A stretch of 64,000 nucleotides of DNA from Seramator thermalis. Lineage in GTDB: Bacteria; Bacteroidota; Bacteroidia; Bacteroidales; Dysgonomonadaceae. The stretch spans positions 310,001-374,000 of the forward strand of contig NZ_RXHS01000002.1 in NCBI RefSeq assembly GCF_004138125.1, in the 5' to 3' direction. Below the pieces are notes generated by a model. The model made no database searches and was not told the origin of the DNA. It was given only the letters and a program-made list of their open reading frames with translations. A program made the position numbers and the translations under genes. Numbering within the stretch: position 1 is the first letter of the stretch; each line of letters opens with the position of its first letter. Shown in pieces: positions 9,240-19,034 of this stretch.

Positions 9240-11477
9240 TCATTCATAAAAATTATCCTGCGACGGAGGAGCATCCTGTGGCGCACTTCCCCAAGTGAGG
9301 TTGGCTCTGTTGCTCATAGTCAATTCGAGAACTCCTCCGTTCTTAATATCATCGTGACCAAACCAAGGTTTTGTCCATTTTTTGCCGTTTAAAGTCGCCG
9401 ATTGGATATACTTGTTGTCTTCATTGCAATTGTGAGCAATAATTTTCAAATCCTTGCCGTTGGCAAGTTTCAAGGTAATCGACTCGAAAAAGGGGCTACC
9501 GATATTATATGCCGGAATGCCGGGCGTGACAGGATAAAAACCCATTTGCGAAAAAACGACAAATGCCGACATACCGCCTCCATCTTCATCTCCCGGGACG
9601 CCCATCAAATCGTTTCTGAACCATTCGTGAATCAACTGTCGGATTCGTTTCTGTGTTTTCCAGGGCTGGCCGGCATAATTATAAAGATAAGGGATGTGAA
9701 GCGAAGGCTCGTTCGCCATAGAGAATTGGCCTACGTTGCCGGTTTGATCGGGAAGCTGAGCATAAAAATCGTATTTACTTTTTCCGAGAGGCTCACGAAA
9801 TGTTTGATCGAGATTCCGTACAAACTGTTCTCTACCTCCCATCAAGCGAATGAGATCGGCCACATTATGCTGAACATCCCAACGATAAGTCCACCCGTTG
9901 TTTTCATCGTAATATTGACGAGCACCCATTCCGCCGGAAAACCTATAATCAAACGGTTCGATAAAATTTCCATCTTTATCCTTGGGATGGAAAAAGCCGG
10001 TTGCGGGATTAAACAAATTGCGATAATTATACGATTTATCGAGGAAATAACGATAATCGGCTTCATTCCCAATTTCTTTGGCAATCTGAGCGAGGCACCA
10101 TTCGTCATAGGAAGTGCCGAGTGTAACGGCAACAGGCTGACGTTTTTCGAAAGGATGAACTTCGGGAAAGGGTTCTTTCTCACCTTCTTTCAAAGCAGGA
10201 ATATAGCCGTGTTCGTGATAAAACCGATCGAGTTCGCCGGCGGGTTTTGCCGACCAGGGTGCCAATGTTTTTTCCATGACGGCATTGCGCGTTGCCGGGT
10301 ATATTTTTTTCAAATCGATATTTGGCACGCCTTTTCGATAGGCATCGAGGACAGCAGCAATCCCGTGATTGGAATTCATGAGACGCGCATCGCCCGTAAC
10401 CTGAGGAAATGTTGGCCACCAAAAATTTGACATCTGTTCGGACATGCGCAAAAACGAACGCAGGATATTACTTTCGGTTTGGGGATCGATAAGCACACGC
10501 AAGGGATGAGCGGCACGATATGTGTCCCATATCCAATCGTCGGTGAAGAAAGGAACGCCCTCGTCGTTGTGCACTTTACCATCGAAAGCACTGAAATAAC
10601 GGCCATCCTCCGAAATGCAAACCGGTCGTTCGTAAACTCTGTACAAAGAAGTATAGAACACCACCTTATCGTCGTACGAACCACCATTCACCTGAATCTT
10701 GCCCAGTGCATCGTTCCAAATTTTTCGACCTTTTTCGGCAACAGCCGACAGATTGAAATCGGCGATTTCGCGATTTAGATTTTTCTTTGCCTGATCGGCA
10801 TCGATAAACGAAATGCCATATCTGACCCTAATCGACTTAGCCGTAGCCGGATAATGCAAAACAATGCAGGCATCTTTATTGGAATTTCTGGCATTATCCA
10901 CATGCTGCGGAGCAATATCGGGCTCCAGGTAAACAAAAACTTTGGTATTGTTTGCGAGTTCTTCGTAACCTGAAACGGCTTTGCCATCCCATTTCAAGTC
11001 ACCGTTTTTCGCACTCACGATCAGAAACGAGGGCTTATTGCGTTCGAAACCGAATTGATAGATGGCCGATTGATGCGATACGGCATATTTAACATCGATT
11101 TGTTGTTCGTCCAAATATACCGAATACTCGTAGGGCTTTATTTTTTCGAGGTCGTAACTGTAAGCCATCACGGGTTTTATTTCCGATTCGTCGCCCTGAA
11201 AAGGGCTGATGCAAAATGCGGAGGCTCCGCGGTGTGTGGTTAATATGACAGGCAGGCCATTCAACAAATCGCCGGTATAATCGGCACGATTGGGATAAAC
11301 ACGCATCATGCTGTTTGGCAAATGCACAGTGGGATAGGTAGGCACAAGCAGATGACTGATATTGCCCATGCAGGGATTCACAAAATCAACCCAATTAACG
11401 GAAGATTTCCCTTGCGAAAAAACAGAAAACGAAAAAACCAGACTGAGAAAGAGGAAGAAAAATCTAACTTTTTTCAT
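9240..11477 (-). CDS. GH92 family alpha-mannosidase-like exo-enzyme
   Basis: About 745 residues. An upstream in-frame start at 11501 would add 8 residues before the signal peptide, so MKKVRFFFLFLSLV at 11477 is preferred. GH92 marks: VNPCMGNISHLLVPTYPTVH, the long VWDTYRA-like segment DDWIWDTYRAAHP, the SMANEPSLHIPYLYNY strand carrying the presumed acid, and GDEDGGGMSAFVVFSQMGFYPVTPG with the Ca-proximal acidic residues. GH92 enzymes are calcium-dependent, inverting and mostly act on alpha-mannosides. The GDEDGGGMSA wording differs from the common GNEDCGQMSA, pointing to a less-studied branch, so substrate is uncertain. It is transcribed alone toward the tRNA. Confidence 0.9.
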   Translation of the reverse strand: MKKVRFFFLFLSLVFSFSVFSQGKSSVNWVDFVNPCMGNISHLLVPTYPTVHLPNSMMRVYPNRADYTGDLLNGLPVILTTHRGASAFCISPFQGDESEIKPVMAYSYDLEKIKPYEYSVYLDEQQIDVKYAVSHQSAIYQFGFERNKPSFLIVSAKNGDLKWDGKAVSGYEELANNTKVFVYLEPDIAPQHVDNARNSNKDACIVLHYPATAKSIRVRYGISFIDADQAKKNLNREIADFNLSAVAEKGRKIWNDALGKIQVNGGSYDDKVVFYTSLYRVYERPVCISEDGRYFSAFDGKVHNDEGVPFFTDDWIWDTYRAAHPLRVLIDPQTESNILRSFLRMSEQMSNFWWPTFPQVTGDARLMNSNHGIAAVLDAYRKGVPNIDLKKIYPATRNAVMEKTLAPWSAKPAGELDRFYHEHGYIPALKEGEKEPFPEVHPFEKRQPVAVTLGTSYDEWCLAQIAKEIGNEADYRYFLDKSYNYRNLFNPATGFFHPKDKDGNFIEPFDYRFSGGMGARQYYDENNGWTYRWDVQHNVADLIRLMGGREQFVRNLDQTFREPLGKSKYDFYAQLPDQTGNVGQFSMANEPSLHIPYLYNYAGQPWKTQKRIRQLIHEWFRNDLMGVPGDEDGGGMSAFVVFSQMGFYPVTPGIPAYNIGSPFFESITLKLANGKDLKIIAHNCNEDNKYIQSATLNGKKWTKPWFGHDDIKNGGVLELTMSNRANLTWGSAPQDAPPSQDNFYE

Positions 11478-11498
11478 GACATATTTAATTTGGAGTAC

Positions 11499-11506
11499 CA
11501 AATTTA
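11499..11506 (-). promoter_or_regulatory. Bacteroidetes -7 element for the GH92 gene
   Basis: On the minus strand this reads TAAATTTG, a match to TAnnTTTG, 21 nt before the preferred GH92 start. A TTTG lies 23 nt further up (11530-11533), slightly beyond the usual 19-21 spacing. If real, transcription starts just upstream of 11477 and excludes the upstream alternative start. Confidence 0.5.
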
Positions 11507-11570
11507 CGATAAATTGTCGGAAAATGTTTCAAATCTGCTTCCAAAATCAAATTTCATATAAAAGGCCATA

Positions 11571-11600
11571 AAAAAAACCCGCCGTATAAGGGCAGGGTTT
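11571..11600 (-). terminator. Intrinsic terminator after rpsP
   Basis: On the minus strand ACCCTGCC / GGCGGGT with a short loop is followed by a run of seven T, about 24 nt past the rpsP stop. Confidence 0.75.
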
Positions 11601-11623
11601 TATGGGTATGTGAATAAAAAACT

Positions 11624-12175
11624 TTATTCGGCAGATTCTTCTTTAGCCGGTTCTTCGGCGGCAGCTGTCGGTTCTTGGGCAGCCGGCTCTTCAGCAGGAG
11701 CATTAGCAGCTTCCTGTTCGGCTTTTTTCTTGGCTACTTCCTGAGCTTTTGCTTTGTTAGCCTCAATTTCGGCCTCGTGACGAGCTTTTTCTTCAGCACG
11801 TTGCTGTTCTTCAACTTTGCTCTTCTGCGAATGAGTAACTTGAAGTTTCCGGTTTTTCCAATCCTCGAAACGTTTTTCGGCTTCCTCAAGTGTGAAAGCG
11901 CCTTTTTTAACACCTCCCAACAAGTGTTTTTTCATCAGAACTCCTTCGTCCGAAAGAATGTTACGAACGGTATCGGTGGGTTGGGCACCTACTTGCAGCC
12001 AATACAAAGCCCTATCGAAATCTAAAGTGATAGTAGCAGGATTAGTGTTCGGGTTGTAAGAACCTATCCTTTCAATATACTTTCCATCTCGTGGAGCCCT
12101 GCTATCTGCAACAACGATTTGATAGAACGCATAATGTTTGCGTCCGCGTCTTTGTAAACGTAATTTTGTTGCCAT
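11624..12175 (-). CDS. rpsP: 30S ribosomal protein S16 with extended acidic tail
   Basis: 183 residues, about twice the length of E. coli S16. Residues 1-80 are canonical S16 ([35 protein letters not shown] cut here to its start [18 protein letters not shown], then IGSYNPNT). From about residue 100 a Lys/Glu/Ala-rich helical tail follows, ending in [21 protein letters not shown]. Such tails are usual in Bacteroidetes S16. The protein binds 16S rRNA in the small-subunit body. It has its own likely promoter (12226-12233) and terminator, with no trmD or rimM beside it, unlike the proteobacterial arrangement. Confidence 0.97.
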   Translation of the reverse strand: MATKLRLQRRGRKHYAFYQIVVADSRAPRDGKYIERIGSYNPNTNPATITLDFDRALYWLQVGAQPTDTVRNILSDEGVLMKKHLLGGVKKGAFTLEEAEKRFEDWKNRKLQVTHSQKSKVEEQQRAEEKARHEAEIEANKAKAQEVAKKKAEQEAANAPAEEPAAQEPTAAAEEPAKEESAE

Positions 12176-12225
12176 TTAGTAGTACTTTTTATTGGTTTGC
12201 ATTTACATGATTGTATTTGCGCGTG

Positions 12226-12233
12226 CAAAAGTA
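12226..12233 (-). promoter_or_regulatory. Probable -7 element for rpsP
   Basis: Minus strand reads TACTTTTG (TAnnTTTG), about 50 nt before the rpsP ATG. No clear TTTG sits 19-21 nt upstream, so only the -7 part is supported. Confidence 0.45.
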
Positions 12234-12323
12234 TGTAAAATTTTCGAATCCGGAAAGTAATTTGGTGATAATTTGTTCGAAAGCTCCCGGAATATTCCCC
12301 AAAAAGAAAGATATTATTTTCTT

Positions 12324-13733
12324 CTATCCAAACATGAGAAAGGTTGCAGCGCCGGCTATGTAACCAATCAGAGCAAGGGGCGTAAAACGCTTCAGATAGT
12401 ACCCGAAACTTATTTTTTCCATTCCCATCACGGTAACACCTGTTGCCGACCCGATGATTAGAATGCTACCGCCTGTGACGGCACAATAGGCCAGAAATGT
12501 CCAAAAACCTCCGTCTGCGACAAAAGCCAACAAATCAGGAGTTATGGCAGATGATGCCTCTACTACCGGATACATGCCCATGGTGGCGGCGACCAATGCG
12601 ACGTTATCTACTACTGACGAAATCATTCCGATCAGAAAACTGATCAAATAGGGTTCTTGTATATTGGTGCTCAGAACATTTGCAAACAACCTCAACTGAC
12701 CTCCGGTTTCGAGTGCGGCTACCGACATCAGAATTCCCAGGAAGAAGAAGATTGTCGGCAGATCTACCGTTTTAAATAATCGAGAGATACTTAATTTGTC
12801 TTCATCTTCAATTTGGTGTAAATTTCCATACATGGCATCCGTGTAGATCCACAAGAAAACCAAGCCCAGCAATACACACATAAATGCAGGCAGATGTGTG
12901 ATCGATTGAAAAACAGGAACAAGAGCCAGCGATAAAAATCCGATCCAGAAGATGATCACTCGTGATTTTACGGGAATCATCTCAACATATTCGTCTTCGG
13001 GGGTCAATGTACTCGAAATGCGCAATTTAGAACCTTTTTTAAACAACCAGAAATGAGCTATTGTCATGGGCACCAACAGATTGACAAGAGCGGGCACAAA
13101 AACGTGTATAATCTGATGCCATGCTCCGATATTCCCTCCTGTCCAAAGCAGAAGGGTAGTTACGTCGCCAATTGGAGACCACGATCCGCCGGCATTGGCC
13201 GAAATAACAATCATCGATGCATATTTCATTCTGTCGGTATGATCAGGTACCAGTTTGTGAAGAATGGCTATAAGAACAATAGCAGCTGCCAGATTATCCA
13301 GCATGGCAGAGAAGAAAAACGACGAAAAACCAATATACCACAACAGTTTGCGTTTGTCTTCAGTTTTAAGATAGTTTGCCACCGCCGCAAATCCTCCATG
13401 CTTATCGACGATGCTGACGATCAACATGGAACACATTACAAAAAACAACGTTTCGGAAACATCTCCCAAGTGCGAAACAAAAGCATGATCGATTAAGAAT
13501 TGGGTTAGTTGTTCTTTTAGTGGAAGATTTTGTAAGTGATTGTTTTCAAGAAATTGTAAAAAAGCAGGATTTCCTCTTTCAAACAAAATGGATTGTGAGT
13601 TAAACATCAATATTCCCCACAAGATAACACACATCAAAATCGCACTGGCCGATTTGTTGACTTTTATCTTGTCTTCCAGAGCAATGGCAACAATGCCCAG
13701 CAGGAAGATAATCGGCATGATATAATACATCAT
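12324..13733 (-). CDS. nhaD: NhaD-family Na+/H+ antiporter
   Basis: 469 residues and about a dozen hydrophobic segments. It matches the NhaD group of the ion-transporter superfamily: an early ALEDKIKVNKSASAILM, then MLDNLAAAIVLIAILHKLVPD and SANAGGSWSPIGDVTTLLLW, where the buried Asn/Asp and Gly-Ser residues form the ion path, repeated as SSVVDNVALVAATMGMYP and TGGSILIIGSATGV in the second half. It exchanges Na+ or Li+ for H+ across the inner membrane. It starts 9 nt after the nfo stop, so the two are probably co-transcribed. Two adjacent ATG codons begin the frame; either may be used. Confidence 0.93.
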   Translation of the reverse strand: MMYYIMPIIFLLGIVAIALEDKIKVNKSASAILMCVILWGILMFNSQSILFERGNPAFLQFLENNHLQNLPLKEQLTQFLIDHAFVSHLGDVSETLFFVMCSMLIVSIVDKHGGFAAVANYLKTEDKRKLLWYIGFSSFFFSAMLDNLAAAIVLIAILHKLVPDHTDRMKYASMIVISANAGGSWSPIGDVTTLLLWTGGNIGAWHQIIHVFVPALVNLLVPMTIAHFWLFKKGSKLRISSTLTPEDEYVEMIPVKSRVIIFWIGFLSLALVPVFQSITHLPAFMCVLLGLVFLWIYTDAMYGNLHQIEDEDKLSISRLFKTVDLPTIFFFLGILMSVAALETGGQLRLFANVLSTNIQEPYLISFLIGMISSVVDNVALVAATMGMYPVVEASSAITPDLLAFVADGGFWTFLAYCAVTGGSILIIGSATGVTVMGMEKISFGYYLKRFTPLALIGYIAGAATFLMFG

Positions 13734-13742
13734 AAATCTGAT

Positions 13743-14588
13743 TTATTGAGAAATTAGCGAGTACAAAGTTGCGATTTCCTCTGCCCATAACAATTCGTCG
13801 GGTGTTTCGAGGATGAGGGGCATATTTTCAAAGCGGGGATCATTCATGATGAACGAAAACATGTCCATATTCATCACGCCTTTGCCTATGCTGTCGTGGC
13901 GATCGACGCGCGATGCGAGTTCTTTTTTCGAATCATTGATATGCATCCCTTTCAGATAATGAAATCCTACAATTCGGTCGAATTTCGAAAACGTTTCGTC
14001 AAATGCGTCTCTTGTGCGGATTTCGTATCCTGAGGCCAAAGTGTGAGCTGTGTCTATGCAAACTCCCACACGGCTTTTATCTTCAACTTTATCGATGATT
14101 TGAGCAAGTTGTTCGAATGTGTGTCCGAGATTTGTGCCTTGTCCGGCTGTGTTTTCGATGACGGCCGTAACGCCGCTTGTTTTGTCGAGAGCCAGGTTGA
14201 TGGATTCGGCAATGCGATTGAGACATTCGTCAATCGAAATTTGGTTGAGATGACTGCCCGGATGGAAATTAAAACGGTTTAAGCCCAATTGTTCGCAACG
14301 TTTCATCTCGTCGAAAAATGCGTTTCGCGATTGCTCGAGTCCTTCTTTTTGAGGATGCCCGAGGTTTATCAGGTAACTATCATGTGGCAAAATCTGATCG
14401 GGTGAATAGCCGAACGATTGGCAACGCTCTTTAAAAAGGTCGATATTTTTTTCGGTATAAGGTGCAGCTACCCACTGTCGCTGGTTTTTTGTGAAAAAAG
14501 CGAAGGCTTTGGCTCCAATTTTGTGTGCATTCAAAGGTGCATTTTCCACACCTCCCGAAGCGCTTACGTGTGCTCCTACATATTTCAT
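13743..14588 (-). CDS. nfo: Endonuclease IV (apurinic/apyrimidinic endonuclease)
   Basis: 281 residues, close to the 285 of E. coli Nfo. It is a TIM-barrel zinc enzyme with all expected landmarks: [79 protein letters not shown] and the LETP near the C-terminus; the His, Glu and Asp residues in these motifs are the three-zinc ligands. It cuts 5' of abasic sites in base excision repair. A TAnnTTTG-type element (TATCTTTG on the minus strand, 14624-14631) lies about 36 nt upstream and probably drives nfo-nhaD. Confidence 0.96.
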   Translation of the reverse strand: MKYVGAHVSASGGVENAPLNAHKIGAKAFAFFTKNQRQWVAAPYTEKNIDLFKERCQSFGYSPDQILPHDSYLINLGHPQKEGLEQSRNAFFDEMKRCEQLGLNRFNFHPGSHLNQISIDECLNRIAESINLALDKTSGVTAVIENTAGQGTNLGHTFEQLAQIIDKVEDKSRVGVCIDTAHTLASGYEIRTRDAFDETFSKFDRIVGFHYLKGMHINDSKKELASRVDRHDSIGKGVMNMDMFSFIMNDPRFENMPLILETPDELLWAEEIATLYSLISQ

Positions 14589-14725
14589 TTGTCGAAAAAT
14601 TTACGGGTTCGTAATTGTCTAAACAAAGATAACCATTCCGAATCAAAACGAACTCAGAATTCGAAAATATTAAACCCCCGATGTTTCGAACGAGAAAATT
14701 TTTTATGCTCGGTTTCTCCCGAAAG

Positions 14726-16480
14726 CTATTCGTATTTTGTTTTTGGCAATGTGATCAAAAACGACAAACCGCCTTCGGGCCTGTTTTTAGCCACAATGCT
14801 GCCATGATGAAACAATATCGCATTTTTTACAATTGCAAGTCCCAAACCCGAACCGCCGCCTGTATTTCGTGTACGGCCTTCGTTCACTCGGTAAAATCGC
14901 TCGAATATGCGCACCAAGTGTTTGTCTTCCACACCCGGACCGGTGTCGTAAAATTCAAAGAATAGAGTGTCGTCGGTGTCGGCATAACATCTGACCGATA
15001 TTTCAACCCCGTTGCCCGCATAATTCAACGAATTTTCGATCAGATTCCTAAAGATGGTGTATAGTAATGTCCTGCTGCCGGTTACACAAATTCGATCATC
15101 TACCTCGACGGTAAAGGTATCGTTCTTTTCGGTCAGTTTATCTTCTACGTCCGATTTTAATTCTTCGAGTAGTTCTTTCATTTTCACCTCTTCGCGAGCA
15201 AATCTGTCCGGAGCATCTTCAATCTTTGTCAACATGCCGATATCCTGAATCAATTCCGACAATCGAATGGTTTGGGCGTAAGCTCTTTCCAAAAAAATGT
15301 TTCTACGCGATGCATCGTCTTCGTCAAGATTCAAAATGGTTTCCAGATAGCCACGAATACTCGTTACCGGCGTTCGCAACTCATGTGCGATATTGTTGGT
15401 CATTTCCTGTTTTAGAAGACGTGTTTTCTCCTGTTTGGTAATATCCCCAATATAAAGTTCAAAACTTTCGTCGTCGAAAATAATAACTCTTATATTGAAG
15501 CGCTTGCCGTTTTTTTTGATTCGCGTCGTAAAAATATTTTCTTTTTCGGGATGATCCAGAAAATACTGTATCTCCGCAAACGCCGGATCGGTGAACACGA
15601 CTTCTTCCCGAAGGGTCGGTCGATCGATAATCAGATTGAGATATTGAAGAAAATGAGAATTGGCATAGATCTTCGAGCGTTCTTTCGAAAAAATGGCAAT
15701 CCCCTCTTCCGAAAAGTGAAAATGCTGAAGCAGTTTTTCACGTTCGGCGGACAACTGTTTGCGATTTTCCTGCAAAAGTTTATAATTTTCCACTATATCG
15801 GCACTGATGGCGCCTACTTCATCGTCGGGAAATTCGTTGAAAAAAATGTCGGGATTGCCTCCCGTTTTCAACTGTTGCGAAAAGTTTCGCAATTGCTGAA
15901 TGGACCTGGTAAACTGATTTGCAAAATAATTCATCATGACTACGCAAACCAGAAAAAACAGAATGATGAAATAGATAAAACTGTTACGGGCATCCAAAAA
16001 CGATTGCAATTTCAAGTCGTAGGGCATGGCTATCCTCACATAATATCCGTCACCGAATTTACGTGCAAAATACAGATATTCGACTTCGTTGCTTGCCGAA
16101 ATGCGAATATTGCTACCCGACCCATGCGAGGCTGCTTCCTGCACTTCGGGACGATGAAGATGGTTCTCCAGTTTTTCGGTATCTACTCTGTTGTCATACA
16201 ATACCGTCCCAAGCGAGTCGATAATACTGATGCGAATGTCATCGGGAAAATAAATCGAAATTCTGCCTATTGACTCCAAACTGTCCGACGTCAACAAATT
16301 GTTGTCGTTGATATATGTATGAATAGTTTCGGCATAAATATTCAATCGGCTTTGCAAACTGTTGTGCCGTTCGCGTTTAATTTGTTGTTGTTCAAAAAAA
16401 ACGATACCGACTGTGAAAACAAATATGATTGCAGAAAAATAAAGAAATATTTTTCGTCGGTACGACAAATTAAATTTCAT
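14726..16480 (-). CDS. PhoR-type membrane sensor histidine kinase
   Basis: 584 residues. TM1 about 10-29, a periplasmic domain about 30-165, TM2 about 168-187, a HAMP-like linker, a PAS-like region about 250-350, then HisKA with phospho-acceptor His366 in NNIAHELRTPVTS and HATPase with N-box NLIENSLNY (479-487), DTGPGV (512-517), the FERFYRV F-box and GGGSGLGLAIV (541-551). Its ATG overlaps the stop of the response regulator by 4 nt, so the pair is translationally coupled. The layout resembles PhoR, but no phosphate genes are nearby, so the signal is unknown. Confidence 0.93.
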   Translation of the reverse strand: MKFNLSYRRKIFLYFSAIIFVFTVGIVFFEQQQIKRERHNSLQSRLNIYAETIHTYINDNNLLTSDSLESIGRISIYFPDDIRISIIDSLGTVLYDNRVDTEKLENHLHRPEVQEAASHGSGSNIRISASNEVEYLYFARKFGDGYYVRIAMPYDLKLQSFLDARNSFIYFIILFFLVCVVMMNYFANQFTRSIQQLRNFSQQLKTGGNPDIFFNEFPDDEVGAISADIVENYKLLQENRKQLSAEREKLLQHFHFSEEGIAIFSKERSKIYANSHFLQYLNLIIDRPTLREEVVFTDPAFAEIQYFLDHPEKENIFTTRIKKNGKRFNIRVIIFDDESFELYIGDITKQEKTRLLKQEMTNNIAHELRTPVTSIRGYLETILNLDEDDASRRNIFLERAYAQTIRLSELIQDIGMLTKIEDAPDRFAREEVKMKELLEELKSDVEDKLTEKNDTFTVEVDDRICVTGSRTLLYTIFRNLIENSLNYAGNGVEISVRCYADTDDTLFFEFYDTGPGVEDKHLVRIFERFYRVNEGRTRNTGGGSGLGLAIVKNAILFHHGSIVAKNRPEGGLSFLITLPKTKYE

Positions 16481-17169
16481 GATTCTCTTTTTGCTTCCAA
16501 GTTAAGGTAATATCCAAAACCTGAACGATTGACAATGATGGACGAATATTCACCCAACTTTTTTCTGAGCCGTGTGATGTGCACATCTACCGTACGATCG
16601 AGCACAAATTCGTCGTCGCTCCACACCCGATTCAGAATTTCGGAACGCGTAAGCATTTGAGGTGCCGACTGAGCCAATAGTAACAATATTTCGAACTCCT
16701 TTTTGGTGAGCGAAATTTCTTCGCCGTGAATGGTAACCCGATTGAAATTGGCATCTATAACGAGATCGTCTATTATCCATTTTCTGACGTTGTTCACCTG
16801 AGTATTGCTGCGTTTCAGAATTGCCTTTACGCGAGCCAGCAATTCTTTTACCGAAAATGGTTTCGGCAAGTAATCGTCGCCACCCAGCGAAAATCCGGTC
16901 AGAAGATCATTCTCGGAATTCTTGGCAGTTAAAAATATGATCGGAATGGGATTATTCGATTTCCGGATTGTTTCGGCAACGGTGAATCCCGAGATGCCGC
17001 TCATCATAACATCGAGAATGATGAGACTATGCTGCGGATCGAGTTTATCCAACGCTTCTTCTCCCGAATAAGCTACATCAACTATGTAGCCATCGTTTTC
17101 GAGGTTGAATTGGAGGATATCACATATATCCTTTTCGTCGTCCACCACTAAAATTCGCTGTCTTGTCAT
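16477..17169 (-). CDS. OmpR/PhoB-family response regulator
   Basis: 230 residues from the ATG at 17169, where the conserved MTRQRILVVDDEKDICDILQ begins; longer in-frame starts at 17220 and 17280 would add unlikely N-terminal residues. Receiver: acidic pair D10-D11, phospho-acceptor Asp53 in LIILDVMMSG, Thr81 and Lys103 in PKPF. The C-terminal winged helix carries NRVTIHGEEISLTKKEFEILLLLA and RTVDVHITRLRKKLG, typical of the OmpR/PhoB class. It is the first gene of the two-component operon. A TACATTTG element (17222-17229, minus strand) lies just upstream of 17220, arguing for a start downstream of it. Confidence 0.94.
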   Translation of the reverse strand: MTRQRILVVDDEKDICDILQFNLENDGYIVDVAYSGEEALDKLDPQHSLIILDVMMSGISGFTVAETIRKSNNPIPIIFLTAKNSENDLLTGFSLGGDDYLPKPFSVKELLARVKAILKRSNTQVNNVRKWIIDDLVIDANFNRVTIHGEEISLTKKEFEILLLLAQSAPQMLTRSEILNRVWSDDEFVLDRTVDVHITRLRKKLGEYSSIIVNRSGFGYYLNLEAKRES

Positions 17170-17221
17170 TGCCGATTTCGAAGAATTCCGTTTGTGTTTT
17201 ATTTCCAATAATTCGCGCATA

Positions 17222-17229
17222 CAAATGTA
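17222..17229 (-). promoter_or_regulatory. Probable -7 element for the two-component operon
   Basis: Minus strand reads TACATTTG, matching TAnnTTTG. Its position, 53-60 nt before the chosen start of the response regulator, makes the two longer start choices unlikely. No clear -33 TTTG is seen. Confidence 0.4.
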
Positions 17230-17507
17230 ATATGTTTTTTTTAATGGAGCGATGATTGCTATTTGTGCATCGATTGTCATTCGATACTAGTAATTCTGCC
17301 CGTCGCAAAGTTAGCAATCTGTTGTTGCGGCTCTGTTACGAAAATGCTACAAATTTGTTAAGATACTATTTCATTTCAATGTAAAATGGGTTTAACCTGT
17401 TTTTGTGCGAAAAACTTTTTTAAAATTAAAAGAACTCGTGAATATTCGAAAACAAAATGTTTACTTTTACAGAAACAAAACAGTACATCTTAAAACAAAC
17501 CTATACA

Positions 17508-19034
17508 ATGAAACAATTTCTTCTCATTTTCTGCCTTTTTTGTGGCATTATTTCGTTTGCTTTTTCGCAAAAAGTGAATATTGTTTTTATCGGAAACAGT
17601 ATTACCCAAGGAGTTCAGTTGAGCGATCCGCAACGAAATTCGCCGCCGGCTCAAACGGCTTCATGGCTCGAAAAGCAAAATATCGGAACAATAGCCATCC
17701 GCAATTGCGGTGTGAGTGGCAAAACTACCGTCGATTTTTTGCCGGCATCAAATACCTATTTCCCGAAAGTGAAGGCTGCCGCCGACGAATTGACAAAATC
17801 CGATGGAACACTCGTTTTTTCGATCATGCTGGGCACAAACGACAGTGCTCAGCGGGGAACCGCCAAATCGAGATTACAGCCACAGCAGTACTTCACCAAT
17901 ATGAAAGCAATTGTAGATGAATTGTTGCGATTGTATCCCAATTGCAAGGTCGTTCTCAACCGTCCCATTTGGTACAGCCCAACCACACACAACAGCTCTA
18001 CTTATCTGCAGGAAGGTCTTGATGTGCTAAAATCGTATTTTCCCGAACTGAAAAAACTGGAAGATCATTATTGGAAAACTGTTCCCGGTCAGGTTTTTTT
18101 GGGTGATACGGCTGCCTTCAACTATTTCGAGAACAATACCGAACTATTTATCGCCGAAAACGGAAATTCAGGCATATTCTATCTTCATCCCAGTCCTGAA
18201 GGAGCACGCCGGTTGGGTGAATTTTGGGGTAAAGCCATTCTGTATGCCATAAATTGGCAACCTGCTTTCACGGAGTATCCGATGCCAACGGTTGCACAAA
18301 CTCCACCCATGAGTAGTGACTCGTTGCTCGGAATGACGGCGCCCTCCTTGCGCGTTTACCTGCCCGATCCCGAGACTGCTACGGGACGGATGGTGATTGC
18401 TCTGCCGGGAGGTGGCTATCAACATTTGGCCGTATTTCACGAAGGATACGACTGGGCTCCCTTTTTCCTGAGTAAGGGGATTGCTTTTGCCGTGCTCAAA
18501 TATCGGATGCCGAACGGCAATCGCGATATTCCCTTTGCCGATGTACGGGCGGCTTTCGCATTCGTCAGGCAGCATGCTGCCGAATGGAAGGTCGATCCTT
18601 CGAATATCGGCATCATGGGATCATCGGCAGGAGGTCATTTGGCTTCAACTTTTGCCACGCATGCAACTGCTCCCGAATCGCCGGCTTTTCAGATTTTGCT
18701 TTATCCGGTCATTACGATGGATCCGACATTCACGCATGCCGGTTCTCGAAAAAATCTATTGGGAGACAATCCGTCCCGGGAGATTGCCGATCTTTATTCA
18801 AACGAAAAACAGGTAACCGCTCAAACGCCACGAGCTTTTATTATTTTTGCGGCCGACGACCAAATTGTCCCGCCTTCCAACGGATTCCGATATGCCGAAG
18901 CGTTGCAAAAGAATAAGGTTGCATTGACATTTCTCCTTTATCCGAAAGGTGGACACGGATTCGGAAATCGCGATTCGTTTGCCTATAAGCAGCAGTTTAT
19001 GTGCGAATTGAGTAAATGGCTCGGAAGTTTTTAA
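17508..19034 (+). CDS. Two-domain secreted esterase: SGNH hydrolase + alpha/beta hydrolase
   Basis: 508 residues from MKQFLLIFCLFCG; an in-frame start at 17457 would place 17 residues before the signal peptide and is rejected. Residues about 22-250 are an SGNH/GDSL hydrolase: Ser31 in FIGNSITQG, GTND (109-112) and His227 in YLHPSPEGARR. Residues about 275-508 are an alpha/beta-hydrolase of the acetyl-xylan-esterase type: PGGGYQHL oxyanion loop, nucleophile Ser373 in GSSAGG, Asp451 and His483 in GGHGF. Both likely remove ester groups (for example acetyl) from plant polysaccharides outside the cytoplasm. In the SGNH half the residue three before His227 is Phe rather than the usual Asp. It stands alone between the two-component operon and repeat-rich DNA. 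Confidence 0.88.
   Translation: MKQFLLIFCLFCGIISFAFSQKVNIVFIGNSITQGVQLSDPQRNSPPAQTASWLEKQNIGTIAIRNCGVSGKTTVDFLPASNTYFPKVKAAADELTKSDGTLVFSIMLGTNDSAQRGTAKSRLQPQQYFTNMKAIVDELLRLYPNCKVVLNRPIWYSPTTHNSSTYLQEGLDVLKSYFPELKKLEDHYWKTVPGQVFLGDTAAFNYFENNTELFIAENGNSGIFYLHPSPEGARRLGEFWGKAILYAINWQPAFTEYPMPTVAQTPPMSSDSLLGMTAPSLRVYLPDPETATGRMVIALPGGGYQHLAVFHEGYDWAPFFLSKGIAFAVLKYRMPNGNRDIPFADVRAAFAFVRQHAAEWKVDPSNIGIMGSSAGGHLASTFATHATAPESPAFQILLYPVITMDPTFTHAGSRKNLLGDNPSREIADLYSNEKQVTAQTPRAFIIFAADDQIVPPSNGFRYAEALQKNKVALTFLLYPKGGHGFGNRDSFAYKQQFMCELSKWLGSF

Noticed and set aside
9402-10430. 342-codon plus-strand open frame
   Set aside because: It lies fully opposite the GH92 gene, whose motifs run throughout the same bases.
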